Origin: Pseudarthrobacter albicanus
Lineage (GTDB): Bacteria > Actinomycetota > Actinomycetes > Actinomycetales > Micrococcaceae
Direction of reading: 5' to 3'
Assembly: GCF_018224015.1 (NCBI RefSeq)
Contig: NZ_JAGPOT010000039.1
Location: 1 to 46,502, forward strand
DNA: 46,502 nucleotides
Shown one piece after another: positions 23,278 through 31,332 of this stretch. The notes under the pieces were generated by a model. The model saw only the letters and a program-made list of their open reading frames with translations. It was not told the origin of the DNA and ran no database searches. Both the position numbers and the translations under genes were made by a program. Numbering within the stretch: position 1 is the stretch's first letter; the number at the start of each line of letters is the position of its first letter.

Positions 23278-24474
23278 GTGCTGATTTGTGGAGATTGCAG
23301 TGCCCGCAATAACGACGGCGAGAGCTTCTGCAGCAATTGCGGAGCCTATCTCGTCTGGCAGCGGGCGCCCGCCGGAAGGGAGGAAAAACGCCCGACCCTG
23401 GCGGCCGGGCCGGGACCCGGTCCCGCCGTGACAACGGCGCCGCTGCCCATAGTTCCCGTGCCGCGGGGCCATGCACCGGATACCGCGCCCGGTGTCCCGT
23501 CAGGTACCGCGCCAAGTACCCCGCCCGGGGACAGTTGGGACTCGGGCCGGGTGAACCGCCCGGCGCGCGGGGCCCATCTGGCGGGCCGCGCCGGAGGGGA
23601 TGCAGCCGAAAGCACGGGGATCAAGGAAGCAGCGGGCCCCAGGGTCCTCCCCGGCGCCGGCCCGGCCGAGGTCAAACCCGGCCAGCGGGCTGTTCCGGCT
23701 CCACGCCAGGCTCCGCCGCAGGATGAACCGCGGCCGCTTCCGGGCGAGCTGATCTGCGGCCGGTGCGGGGCGGGCAACAAGCCGGACCGCAACTTCTGCC
23801 GGCGTTGCGCGGCCAGTCTCACGGAAGCCGCCGTGGTGCCCAACCCGCCCTGGTGGCGACGGCTCCTTAGCCGCCGGCAACGGCCGGCACTGCCGGCAGG
23901 AACCAGACCCAAGCGGCGGAACCAGCGGCGCTTCCCCACGGGCGCGGTTTCATTCCTCGCGGTGTCGGGGCTTTTTGGCGGCGTCGCCTACCTCGGCCGG
24001 GATGTGATCGCGGCGGCAGTGGTACGCGTCCAGGACGAACTCCTGGATGCGGAAGTCCTCGCCCAGAGCATGAAGGCGACGAGTCAGGCGCCGGGCCGGG
24101 GTCCGGAACTGGCCATAGACCACACCTCGGACCGCTCCTGGGCTGCGGCCGTCCCCGGAAATGTCGGTGCTGAGCTTGAGGCGGGTTTCGACAAGCCGTT
24201 CCGATTGACATATGTGGTCATCAGCGGCGGTGCGTCGAATGTGCCGGAAGTCTTCGCCAAGGAACGCTGGCCGGTCAGGGTGCAGATCACGGTGATACGC
24301 CCGGACGGGGGGCAGGCCTCCCGGACCGTTGACCTGAAGGACGTGTCCACCCCTCAAAGCATCTACATCGGCGCGGACCAGGTCTCCGCCGTGAAGATCA
24401 GTATCCTGGAATCGAAGGGTCCGCCGGAGGCACCCGTGGCCGTCGCGGAGGTCCAGTTCGCCGGCCGGCGGTGA
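23278..24474 (+). CDS. Zinc-ribbon membrane protein with discoidin-like C-terminal domain
   Basis: The 398-residue product has two treble-Cys zinc ribbons, Cys4-Cys7-Cys18-Cys21 and Cys160-Cys163-Cys174-Cys177, separated by a Pro/Gly-rich linker. A basic stretch and one transmembrane helix at about 222-240 follow. The last 140 residues resemble the NADase-type glycan-binding (discoidin-like) domain (LAIDHTSDRSWAA, YVVISGGASN, VAVAEVQFAG). The inferred topology is cytoplasmic ribbons and an extracytoplasmic binding domain. Such proteins recur at the end of actinobacterial eCIS clusters; a role in docking the particle at the membrane is inferred. GTG start with GAGGAG upstream. Its last 77 bases overlap the convergent SARP-type gene. 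Confidence 0.8.
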   Translation: MLICGDCSARNNDGESFCSNCGAYLVWQRAPAGREEKRPTLAAGPGPGPAVTTAPLPIVPVPRGHAPDTAPGVPSGTAPSTPPGDSWDSGRVNRPARGAHLAGRAGGDAAESTGIKEAAGPRVLPGAGPAEVKPGQRAVPAPRQAPPQDEPRPLPGELICGRCGAGNKPDRNFCRRCAASLTEAAVVPNPPWWRRLLSRRQRPALPAGTRPKRRNQRRFPTGAVSFLAVSGLFGGVAYLGRDVIAAAVVRVQDELLDAEVLAQSMKATSQAPGRGPELAIDHTSDRSWAAAVPGNVGAELEAGFDKPFRLTYVVISGGASNVPEVFAKERWPVRVQITVIRPDGGQASRTVDLKDVSTPQSIYIGADQVSAVKISILESKGPPEAPVAVAEVQFAGRR

Positions 24475-27460
24475 CATCGCCCTCCGTGCCTGGAAGTCCG
24501 TAGGCCCCCGGAACGCCCAGGGAGTTCAGGATGAGTTCGTAGCGCCGCTGCGCGCGTTCCGCGGCGGCCGGATCCCCGAGGCGGCGGAACGTCTCGACCA
24601 GGGTCCGCCAGGATTCGTCCCGCCACGGGTCAATCTCGACACTCCGGGTGGCGGCCGCGGTGGCATCGGCAGGGTTTCCCAGGACAAGCTCCAGGCCGGC
24701 CAGCGACGCCGCAGCTTCTGCGGCTCGCAGGCGGTACCTTTCACGCGTGTCGGTCACCCACTCCGCCGGACCGTCTTCCGGGAGCACCTCACCGGTGTAC
24801 AGCTGGACGGCGCGGCGGAGTTCTTCGGCGGCGGCCAGGTGGTCTCCCGCCGACCGTGCCAGCGAGGCATCATGCAGGGTCTGGTCAAAATCCGCAAGGT
24901 CGAAGGCCGAGCCGTGGCCGAGCACCAGGGCATAGGCCTCGCCCTGCCGAACGAGGAGCTGCTGGCCCTCGGCCTGTCCCTCGGGCTGGAGGGCCCCCCG
25001 CAGACTGGACACGCTCACCTGCAGGGCGTGCAGCGCCGAGGCGGTATCCAGATCTGCCCACAGTATCCCCGCAAGCCGTTCCCGGTGCACCGGGCGGCCG
25101 GCGTTCACCGAAAGAATCCGGAGCACTGTCCTGGCCTGCGGCCGCACCTTGGACAGGTCCACGCCGATACCGTCGCTGCGCAGTGCGAACCCGCCGAAAC
25201 AGCCCACCTGGAGGGACGGAAGCGTCGCACCGGGCACTGCCTCAACGACACGGCCGACACGGCCGCCCCGGTCCCGGCCGGCGGATTCCGCGGGTCCCGT
25301 CCCCGGACCTGGTTTCGGGGTGTGCTGGATTGCCCGGATATGCGGTTCCATTGCCATCCACGTCCACGGACGGCAGACCAACCCCGCAGACGTGCCGGTC
25401 TCACGGGCCGCATGCATCAGTTCCCGGTAGTGTTCCGGCCGCTGCAGGGCCATGGCCGCATAAGCGACTGCAAGCGCACCGGGAACTCCTGCGGCCCGGG
25501 CGAAGGCCTCCGCAGTCCGCGCCTCCTCGGCGGCTCCCGGCAGGCCCAGGGTTGCACTGACGAGGGCCTGCGCCGACTGTGCCCAGGCTTCCAGGGCGCC
25601 CGCATCAAGTCTGCGGAAGCGTACCGCGATGGCGTCAAAACCCCGGGTGTCCGGGCGTCCGGCGCGCAACCGCAGGAGAGCCGCGGAAGCGGCGACCAAT
25701 GCCGCGCCCCACTCGTCACCCCGCTGCTCGCAGCTGTCAATGATGGTCCGGACGGCGTCCTGGCAGCCCGGGGTGCCGGGGAGTGCGGCCTGGACACCCC
25801 GTGCCAGGCGGGCCAGCCAGGTAAAGCCGCGCCGTTGAGCCTGCCGCTGCACGGCGTCCAGTTCCGCGGCAGGACCGTCGGGGTCCGATTCCGGTCCAAA
25901 GACAGCCAGCGCAAGCTGCGCCGCCAGTGCAGCCCCCGGTTCGTCGTCCAGCCGCCCGGCACACCGCCGCAGCGCCAGGAGGGATGAGCGTTGATCGCCG
26001 GCAAGGAGACGGGATAACCCGTCGGCCAGGAATTCCTGGGGCCGCCGGGGGGCACCCCTCGACCGGGCCACCCCGCCAGGGTTCCCGTGGGTCGCTTCCC
26101 GCAGGCTGCCCGCCGGTCCCGGACCCGTGGCAGGCGCGTCCCCGGCCCACACGGCGGCGCTCTGATGAAGGTCCCGCGCCAGTGCGAGCCAGCCGGGGTC
26201 ACTGGTCAGCGCAGGGACCCCCGCGGCGGTTCTGTAGGCGGCTGCGGCGCATCCGTCATCGAGCAGCTGCCGCGACCTGGCCACCGTACAGCCGGCGTCC
26301 TCCCGCAGCAGCGGCCCGGGAACCAGGGCAGCCCATTCGCAAGCGCCAGGCTGCACGGCATTTTTTCCCGCCCGTTGCAGAAGGCTGCGCACGTGGTCCC
26401 AGTCCTTGCCGTCGGCAAGCACCCGCAGGGCGGCGCCGAAGGCCCCCTCCTGTTCAAGGATCCCCGCGGCCTGCCCACGGGTGCCGTCCGGGCAGCTGTG
26501 CTGCGTGTCGTCAAGCGTGGCGGCGAAGTACTGCCGCAGCACCTCAGGGGCCCGCAACGTTGCGCCGTCGTCCTCGCTCGAAATGACGCCGAGCTGCTCA
26601 AGCCGGAGCAGCAACTGCCGGCTGTCACCGCCTTCCAGGAGCGCGTCGCAGCGGGACGGTGTCAGCACGTCGAAAAGGCAGCTGCGGCGAAGCAGCACTT
26701 CCATGTCCTCGGAGACTCCAGTCAGGAAATGGTGTGTCAGGTAGTCCTGGACATACCGCGACGCCGGGCCGAGGGACTCAGCTGCCCGGCGCCGTTCCAC
26801 GGAGGATCGGTTCTTTGTCGCAAGGTGAAAGAGGTGCAGCGCGGCCGCCCAGCCATCCGTCCTTAGCGTCAGGTTCAGGGTGCCGGCGGAACTCAGGGGC
26901 TGCTTGTACGTGTTCCGGAAGAGCTGATCAACCTCAGCGGCGCGAAAGCGCAAGTCGTCACCGGAAACCGTGACGGCAGCAGGCAGTTCGGACCTGGCCA
27001 GATTAAACAGCGGCGGGCGGCGGCTGCCCACGAGGAAATGCACCTGAGGCGAGTTGAGTGCAAGAAGACGCTCCAGCTCGGACTCCGCGCAAGTATGCGC
27101 CAGCGCATGCAGGTCATCCACGACGAAGACGAGCGGCCTTTCCAGCCGCCCGGCCAACAGCTCCAGGTCGGGGAAGGAGCGGGGGGATTCGTCGTCGACA
27201 GCCATGGCGAGCGCGGCGGCAAAGCGGGCGAGCATCCGGCCCGGCTTTGCGTCACGCGGACTCGACCGGTACCACGCCACGGTGCTGGACCGTTGCGCCG
27301 CCCATTGCGCCAGGAGAGTCGTTTTGCCGGTCCCGGGCGGTGCGATCACCAGCCCGAGCCGCGCGGTGGAGGTGCCGTCAAAGTCAGGGATCAGGCGGGG
27401 CCGCACGAGGCCTGTGACTTCCGGCCCCTTCATGCAATTTCCATGCTGTGTGCCTGGCAT
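24398..27460 (-). CDS. STAND-type ATPase regulator with C-terminal SARP/BTAD domain
   Basis: The 1020-residue product has a MalT/LuxR-like NTPase near the N-terminus (Walker A PPGTGKTT at 41-48; VFVVDDLHALAH as Walker B), a long helical middle of about 500 residues, and a C-terminal SARP half: winged helix from about 748 (LQVGCFGGFAL, VRPQARTVLRILSVNAGRPVHRERLAGILW) and BTAD helices at about 850-1000 (FDLADFDQTL, LRRAVQLYTGEVLPED). Placing the DNA-binding domain at the C-terminus reverses the common SARP order but is known in large regulators. It probably responds to a ligand and controls the neighbouring eCIS. I chose the ATG at 27460 for its upstream AGGA; ATG 27433 is possible. The 3' end overlaps the zinc-ribbon gene. 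Confidence 0.88.
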   Translation of the reverse strand: MPGTQHGNCMKGPEVTGLVRPRLIPDFDGTSTARLGLVIAPPGTGKTTLLAQWAAQRSSTVAWYRSSPRDAKPGRMLARFAAALAMAVDDESPRSFPDLELLAGRLERPLVFVVDDLHALAHTCAESELERLLALNSPQVHFLVGSRRPPLFNLARSELPAAVTVSGDDLRFRAAEVDQLFRNTYKQPLSSAGTLNLTLRTDGWAAALHLFHLATKNRSSVERRRAAESLGPASRYVQDYLTHHFLTGVSEDMEVLLRRSCLFDVLTPSRCDALLEGGDSRQLLLRLEQLGVISSEDDGATLRAPEVLRQYFAATLDDTQHSCPDGTRGQAAGILEQEGAFGAALRVLADGKDWDHVRSLLQRAGKNAVQPGACEWAALVPGPLLREDAGCTVARSRQLLDDGCAAAAYRTAAGVPALTSDPGWLALARDLHQSAAVWAGDAPATGPGPAGSLREATHGNPGGVARSRGAPRRPQEFLADGLSRLLAGDQRSSLLALRRCAGRLDDEPGAALAAQLALAVFGPESDPDGPAAELDAVQRQAQRRGFTWLARLARGVQAALPGTPGCQDAVRTIIDSCEQRGDEWGAALVAASAALLRLRAGRPDTRGFDAIAVRFRRLDAGALEAWAQSAQALVSATLGLPGAAEEARTAEAFARAAGVPGALAVAYAAMALQRPEHYRELMHAARETGTSAGLVCRPWTWMAMEPHIRAIQHTPKPGPGTGPAESAGRDRGGRVGRVVEAVPGATLPSLQVGCFGGFALRSDGIGVDLSKVRPQARTVLRILSVNAGRPVHRERLAGILWADLDTASALHALQVSVSSLRGALQPEGQAEGQQLLVRQGEAYALVLGHGSAFDLADFDQTLHDASLARSAGDHLAAAEELRRAVQLYTGEVLPEDGPAEWVTDTRERYRLRAAEAAASLAGLELVLGNPADATAAATRSVEIDPWRDESWRTLVETFRRLGDPAAAERAQRRYELILNSLGVPGAYGLPGTEGDVTAGRRTGPPRRPRVPPADPSIPGY

Positions 27461-27826
27461 ACCGTCCTGCTTCCCCCGGAAGGATTGGGTCCCAGCGTGG
27501 CTTATAGTGTAGGGCGCATTCGTCCAGCGTATCGAGTATTTGGCCGCTTTCCGCGAAAATTCGGCGGGCCGGTGAGACGGACCATTCAGGGCCCCGGCAC
27601 CCGCGGGACACGGGCGGACCGGGACATGTCTCACGCTGTTTTCTGGCCCGAAGGGACCTCGAACGATACCTATCCGGCATGCTTTGTGGTCACCCGCAAC
27701 CCTCAAGAGGTAGAACGTCGTTGGCCCTCGTCCGCGGCAGTCTGGCGACGGGCTCCTGTGATATCACGCCGGGACGTTGCCTCGACCGCACGGTTCTCCA
27801 CGATATTTGTATCGTTATTTGTAACG
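27461..27826. other. Non-coding boundary region between the eCIS regulator and the scarred gene
   Basis: These 366 bases carry no convincing gene. The left part, upstream of the SARP-type gene, should hold its minus-strand promoter; TATAAG-like and TACACT-like sequences around 27500-27510 are weak candidates. The right end contains an AT-rich patch with palindromes (27801-27828). Confidence 0.5.
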
Positions 27827-27828
27827 AT
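27801..27828. promoter_or_regulatory. Overlapping palindromes resembling a TetR-type operator
   Basis: A perfect 7+4+7 inverted repeat, ATCGTTA and TAACGAT, spans 27811-27828. It is overlapped by a second dyad, CGAT at 27801-27804 with ATCG at 27811-27814. This AT-rich island stands out in GC-rich DNA and ends on an ATG (27827-27829). The arrangement resembles the autoregulatory operator of a leaderless TetR-family gene, but no intact regulator gene follows. Confidence 0.55.
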
Positions 27829-28534
27829 GGCCGGCACCAGGCGGCCCGGAAATAGGGAGTACACCGGTACCGCATGGCTGTCCTTCATGGGGCACCCGTC
27901 AGGGATCCCTGAGCAGAACGCGCAGTGGCAGGCAGTCCATGACGAGGACCTGGGCAACGGCCTGACCTGGGGCGCCAAGGCCCCGCTGAACAACACCTAT
28001 GCCCTCGCCGTAACGAACGAGACGGCCGCCAAGTACGGGCTGAGCACGTTGTCCGACATCGCCAAGCTGCCGGTTGACCAGCGGACGTTCTGCGTCGAGC
28101 CGGAGTTCAACTCCAGGCCCGACGGCTTCGGCCCGATGCTCAAGCACTACGGCCTGGACCGCGGCTCCGATTCCGGCGTGCCGGAGCGCAACATCGGGCT
28201 ATACGACGTCGGCGCCGTCTACAGTGCCACGGACAACGGTGTGTGCACCCTCGGCGAGGTATTCGCCACGGACGGCAGGATCGACGCGTTGGGCCTGACC
28301 GTGCTCACCGATGACAAGAAGTTCTTCCCTGCCTACAACGTGGCGCCAGTGTTCTATTCCAAGACCCTGGCCGCCCGCCCCGAGCTTGAAGGGATTTTCG
28401 CGCAGATTTCCCCGCTGCTGACGGATCAGACGATGCGCAACCTGAACTTGAAGGTCGACGTCGACGGTCAGGAGCCGGCGGATGTCGCCTTCGAATGGAT
28501 GAAGGAGCAGGGCTTCCTCACCGGGGCACCATAA
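27827..28534 (+). pseudogene. 5'-truncated glycine betaine/choline ABC binding protein (OpuAC/ProX family)
   Basis: From 27857 the frame encodes about 225 residues of an OpuAC-type substrate-binding protein: EYTGTAW, WGAKAPLNNTYALAVTNETAAKYGLSTLSDIAKL, FCVEPEFNSRPDGFGPMLKHYG and a C-terminal ADVAFEWMKEQGFL. Family members have about 300 residues with a lipoprotein signal; here the signal and roughly the first third are absent. The ten codons before the homology (MAGTRRPGNR) read like the start of a TetR-type regulator and follow an operator-like palindrome, so the segment may be a deletion fusion of two genes. It could still be transcribed but cannot be exported. No permease or ATPase partner is present. 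Confidence 0.75.
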
Positions 28535-28566
28535 AATCCGGTCCTCATAGCCCGGCGCGCAGCCCC

Positions 28567-29265
28567 TCAGCCGGCCGGCTCGAGCCCGGCGGCGGCATAG
28601 GCGGCCTTGGCCGGCTCCCCGGCCAGGAACGCTACCAGCGCCCCGGCGTCGTGCCTGCCGGTGCCTGGTGCGGTTCCGGCGGAGAACGCCGTGTAGTGCT
28701 GGATTTTGTCGGGGAGCGGGCCGGCGATTTCGGCTTCCGGGACGGACAGGAGTTCGCTCATTTGCTGGATGGCCAGGTCTGCCCTGCCATCGAGCAGCGC
28801 CAACGCGGTGAATCCTGTATCGACAACGGTGGCGCTTTCGGTGACCTGTCCAGCGATCCCGAGTTCCTGGAGCAGCTTCACGAAGTAGATGCCGCTGGGC
28901 CCGTTCCGTGAGTAGGCCACGGAACGGGCCGCGGTCAGCGCCGCGGTGAGCGCCTCCACGGTGGCAATGTCCGGGAGGGCGGCGCCGGGGGGAACGGCGA
29001 CGCCGATGCCGGCCTGCGCCAGCGGTGTCAGGCTCCCGGCGTCGAGGATTCCGGCGGCGGCGAAGCGCTCGAGGGCGGCGGTGATGCCGAGGACGACGTC
29101 GGGACGGGCACCGGCGTCGATCTCCTGGACCAGCGCGCTGGTCGGGGCGAAGCGGGCCTCAACGGCGATTCCCGTGTCGCGGGTGAAGGCGGGCAGGAGG
29201 GCATGTTCCACGGCGCCCCGGAGGGCGACGGCGCAGAACAGGGTCAGGGCGGGGTGTTCGGTCAT
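28567..29265 (-). CDS. Cytosolic ModA-like substrate-binding-fold protein
   Basis: The 232-residue product has the type II periplasmic-binding-protein pattern of the ModA/molybdate family: LTLFCAVALRGAVEHALLPAF, VEARFAPTSALVQEIDAGARPDVVLGI, YSRNGPSGIYFVKLLQELGI, ATVVDTGFTALALLDGRADLAIQQMSELL. It has no signal peptide or lipobox, so it should stay in the cytoplasm, unlike transport partners. It is the last gene of the hydroxyquinol operon, 11 bases after the dioxygenase gene. A cytoplasmic ligand sensor or small-molecule carrier is possible; molybdate binding is not established. A broken paralogue lies at 836-1285. Confidence 0.82.
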   Translation of the reverse strand: MTEHPALTLFCAVALRGAVEHALLPAFTRDTGIAVEARFAPTSALVQEIDAGARPDVVLGITAALERFAAAGILDAGSLTPLAQAGIGVAVPPGAALPDIATVEALTAALTAARSVAYSRNGPSGIYFVKLLQELGIAGQVTESATVVDTGFTALALLDGRADLAIQQMSELLSVPEAEIAGPLPDKIQHYTAFSAGTAPGTGRHDAGALVAFLAGEPAKAAYAAAGLEPAG

Positions 29266-29276
29266 GGTCTCGGGTC

Positions 29277-30206
29277 TCAGTTCCGGGCGGGGGCGAGGAT
29301 GACGTCGAAGCGGGTGCGGGCCCAGGCCTGGCCGCCGAGGTCGCGGCCGTCGGGGGTGGGGGTGCCGGCGGGCTGTTCGGTGAAGTCCTTGATGAGGGAG
29401 TCCTTGACGCCGAAGACTGAGTCGCCGATCTCGATCTGCGGATCGCCTTCCACGAAGATGTGCGTCACGAGGGTCCGCAGGCCGTCGGCGGTGACCATGA
29501 AATGCAGGTGGGAGGCGCGGACCGGGGAACGGCCAACAGACTCCAGCATCTTGCCGACCGGTCCGTCGTGCGGGATCGGATACGGGGTGGGCGTGAGTCC
29601 CCAGAATGAGTACTTCCCGTTTTCGTCGGCGAACAGGTGGGCCCGTCCGGCCACACGCTGGTCCGTGTACTGGACGTCGTAGAAGCCGTCTTCGTCGGCC
29701 TCCCAGACCTCGATCCGGGCACCGGGGACTGGGCGGCCTTCGGTGTCGGTGACGGTGCCCTCGACCCAGCAGGGCCGGCCTGCCGCGCCGCCGGCGATGT
29801 CCCCGCCGAGGGGGATCTCGGGGGCGTCGGCGACGAAGAAGGGGCCGAAGACGGTGGCCTCGGTGGCGGCGGCGGCGCCGGTGTAGGCCGGGTTGTTGAT
29901 GGCGATGGTCTGCATGGACAGGCCCAGGACGTCCGAGAGCAGGATGAATTCCTGGCGTTTGTCGTCGGTGATGTGCCCGGACGCGGTGAGGAATTCAATC
30001 CCTGCAGTCCATTCGTCCTCGGTGAGCCGGACTTCGCGGACGAAGTTGTGCAGGTGCCGCGTCAGGGCCTGCATGAGCTGCTTCAGGCGGGGGTCTTCCG
30101 TTTTGTCGAAGGACGCGACGACGGTGTCCACGAGCTGCTGTTCGACGGCGGCCTGCTCGGGGCTAATGCTGGGGTGCGGCTGGTTGGCTTGGGTGGTTCC
30201 GGGCAT
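29277..30206 (-). CDS. Hydroxyquinol 1,2-dioxygenase (intradiol)
   Basis: The 309-residue product is an intradiol ring-cleavage dioxygenase. It has the N-terminal dimerisation domain (about 15-110), then [16 protein letters not shown] and [32 protein letters not shown]. The Fe(III) ligands are visible as Tyr175, Tyr208 in the [10 protein letters not shown] motif, and His232 and His234 in SHLHF. The length and the context with maleylacetate reductase favour hydroxyquinol (benzene-1,2,4-triol) over catechol as substrate; the product would be maleylacetate. AGGAGGA lies 5 bases before the ATG. It sits between the reductase gene (48 bases upstream) and the ModA-like gene. Confidence 0.93.
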   Translation of the reverse strand: MPGTTQANQPHPSISPEQAAVEQQLVDTVVASFDKTEDPRLKQLMQALTRHLHNFVREVRLTEDEWTAGIEFLTASGHITDDKRQEFILLSDVLGLSMQTIAINNPAYTGAAAATEATVFGPFFVADAPEIPLGGDIAGGAAGRPCWVEGTVTDTEGRPVPGARIEVWEADEDGFYDVQYTDQRVAGRAHLFADENGKYSFWGLTPTPYPIPHDGPVGKMLESVGRSPVRASHLHFMVTADGLRTLVTHIFVEGDPQIEIGDSVFGVKDSLIKDFTEQPAGTPTPDGRDLGGQAWARTRFDVILAPARN

Positions 30207-30253
30207 GGTGTCCTCCTGGAAATCGGGGCGGGTGCGAGGGGTTTGGGTCGGGG

Positions 30254-31330
30254 TCAGAGGTCCAGGAGGACCCGGGGGTCTTCGCCGGTCAGGGCCGCGC
30301 GGAGCAGAGCGGTGAGGTTTTCGGTAGTGACGGGGCGCGGGTTGGACGCCGGGACGGCGGGGAGCACGACGGCGACGGCCTCGGCGATCCCGTCCGCGGT
30401 GAAGCCATAATCTGACAGTGCCTTGGGGGCGTCCAGGCGTTTGCGGAGCTCCTGCAGTCCCGTCAGCGCGCCGGCGGCGCCGAACGCTGCGGCGATGCGG
30501 GCCTCGGCGTCGGGCGCTGCGGGGGCGTTGAAGGCCAGGACGTAGGGCAGCACTGTGGCGTGGGTCTGGGCATGGGGCAGGTTGAACGTGCCGCCCAGGA
30601 CATGGCAGATCTTGTGGTGCAGCCCGGACCCGGCAGAGGCGAACGCCACGGCGGACAGGTAGGCGCCGTAGAGGGCCTGTTCGCGTCCCCCGGCCCCGGA
30701 CGGGTCGGCGGCGATGAGCGGCAGTCCCTGGCTGAGGGCGCGGATGCCTTCGGCGGCGAGGGCGGCGTTGATCGGGTCCGCCCGGGGGGCCCACAGCGAG
30801 TCGATGCAGTGCGCCATGCCGTTCAGCCCGGAGGCGACGGACATGTCCACCGGCAGGGACAGCGTCAGTGCCGCGTCGTAGATCACCGTGACGGGCAGGA
30901 CGGCGTCGTCCACTCCGGTGGTTTTCCGGGATGCTTCGGTCAGGCCCCACACGTTGGTGGCCTCGGAGCCGGCGTAGGTGGTGGGCACGGCGATGATCGG
31001 CAGGCGGGAGGTCATCGCTATCGCCTTGGCGAGGCCCGTCGTCGAGCCTCCGCCGACGCACACAAGCAGGTCGATGCCGTGCCCGGCCGCGGCGGCGCGG
31101 GCCTTCTCCGCCGTTTCGATGGGGACGTGCATCACGACGTCGTGGTGCCAGAGCGCGACCTCGATGCCGGCCGCGGCGGCCTGGGCCGTGGGTGTCTCGA
31201 AGTCCGAGGCGATCACCATCACCCGGGACGCGCCCAGCCGGGCGACCTCCGCGGCGAGGTTCTCAGCGGCGGCACCGGTGCCGAACAGGACACGCTGGCC
31301 CAGGGTCACATGGTCAAAGGAAAGGCTCAT
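30254..31330 (-). CDS. Maleylacetate reductase (iron-containing alcohol dehydrogenase family)
   Basis: The 358-residue product carries the family features [19 protein letters not shown] for the nucleotide site, [14 protein letters not shown], and metal-site histidines in [15 protein letters not shown] and [23 protein letters not shown]. It reduces maleylacetate to 3-oxoadipate with NAD(P)H in the cytoplasm, which feeds the oxoadipate route to acetyl-CoA and succinyl-CoA. The start lies 2 bases after the stop of the FAD monooxygenase gene, with GGGAGAA inside that gene as ribosome binding site. Together with the dioxygenase it forms the lower pathway. Confidence 0.95.
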   Translation of the reverse strand: MSLSFDHVTLGQRVLFGTGAAAENLAAEVARLGASRVMVIASDFETPTAQAAAAGIEVALWHHDVVMHVPIETAEKARAAAAGHGIDLLVCVGGGSTTGLAKAIAMTSRLPIIAVPTTYAGSEATNVWGLTEASRKTTGVDDAVLPVTVIYDAALTLSLPVDMSVASGLNGMAHCIDSLWAPRADPINAALAAEGIRALSQGLPLIAADPSGAGGREQALYGAYLSAVAFASAGSGLHHKICHVLGGTFNLPHAQTHATVLPYVLAFNAPAAPDAEARIAAAFGAAGALTGLQELRKRLDAPKALSDYGFTADGIAEAVAVVLPAVPASNPRPVTTENLTALLRAALTGEDPRVLLDL

Positions 31331-31332
31331 CG

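Noticed and set aside
2254..24474. Complete prophage
   Set aside because: There are no capsid, portal, terminase, integrase or lysis genes; the gene set is that of an eCIS.
24839..25987. Plus-strand frame within the SARP-type gene
   Set aside because: Antisense to a protein with clear ATPase and BTAD motifs; no family seen.
27038..27826. In-frame upstream extension of the OpuAC fragment
   Set aside because: It runs antisense through the start of the SARP-type gene and shows no OpuAC similarity or signal peptide.
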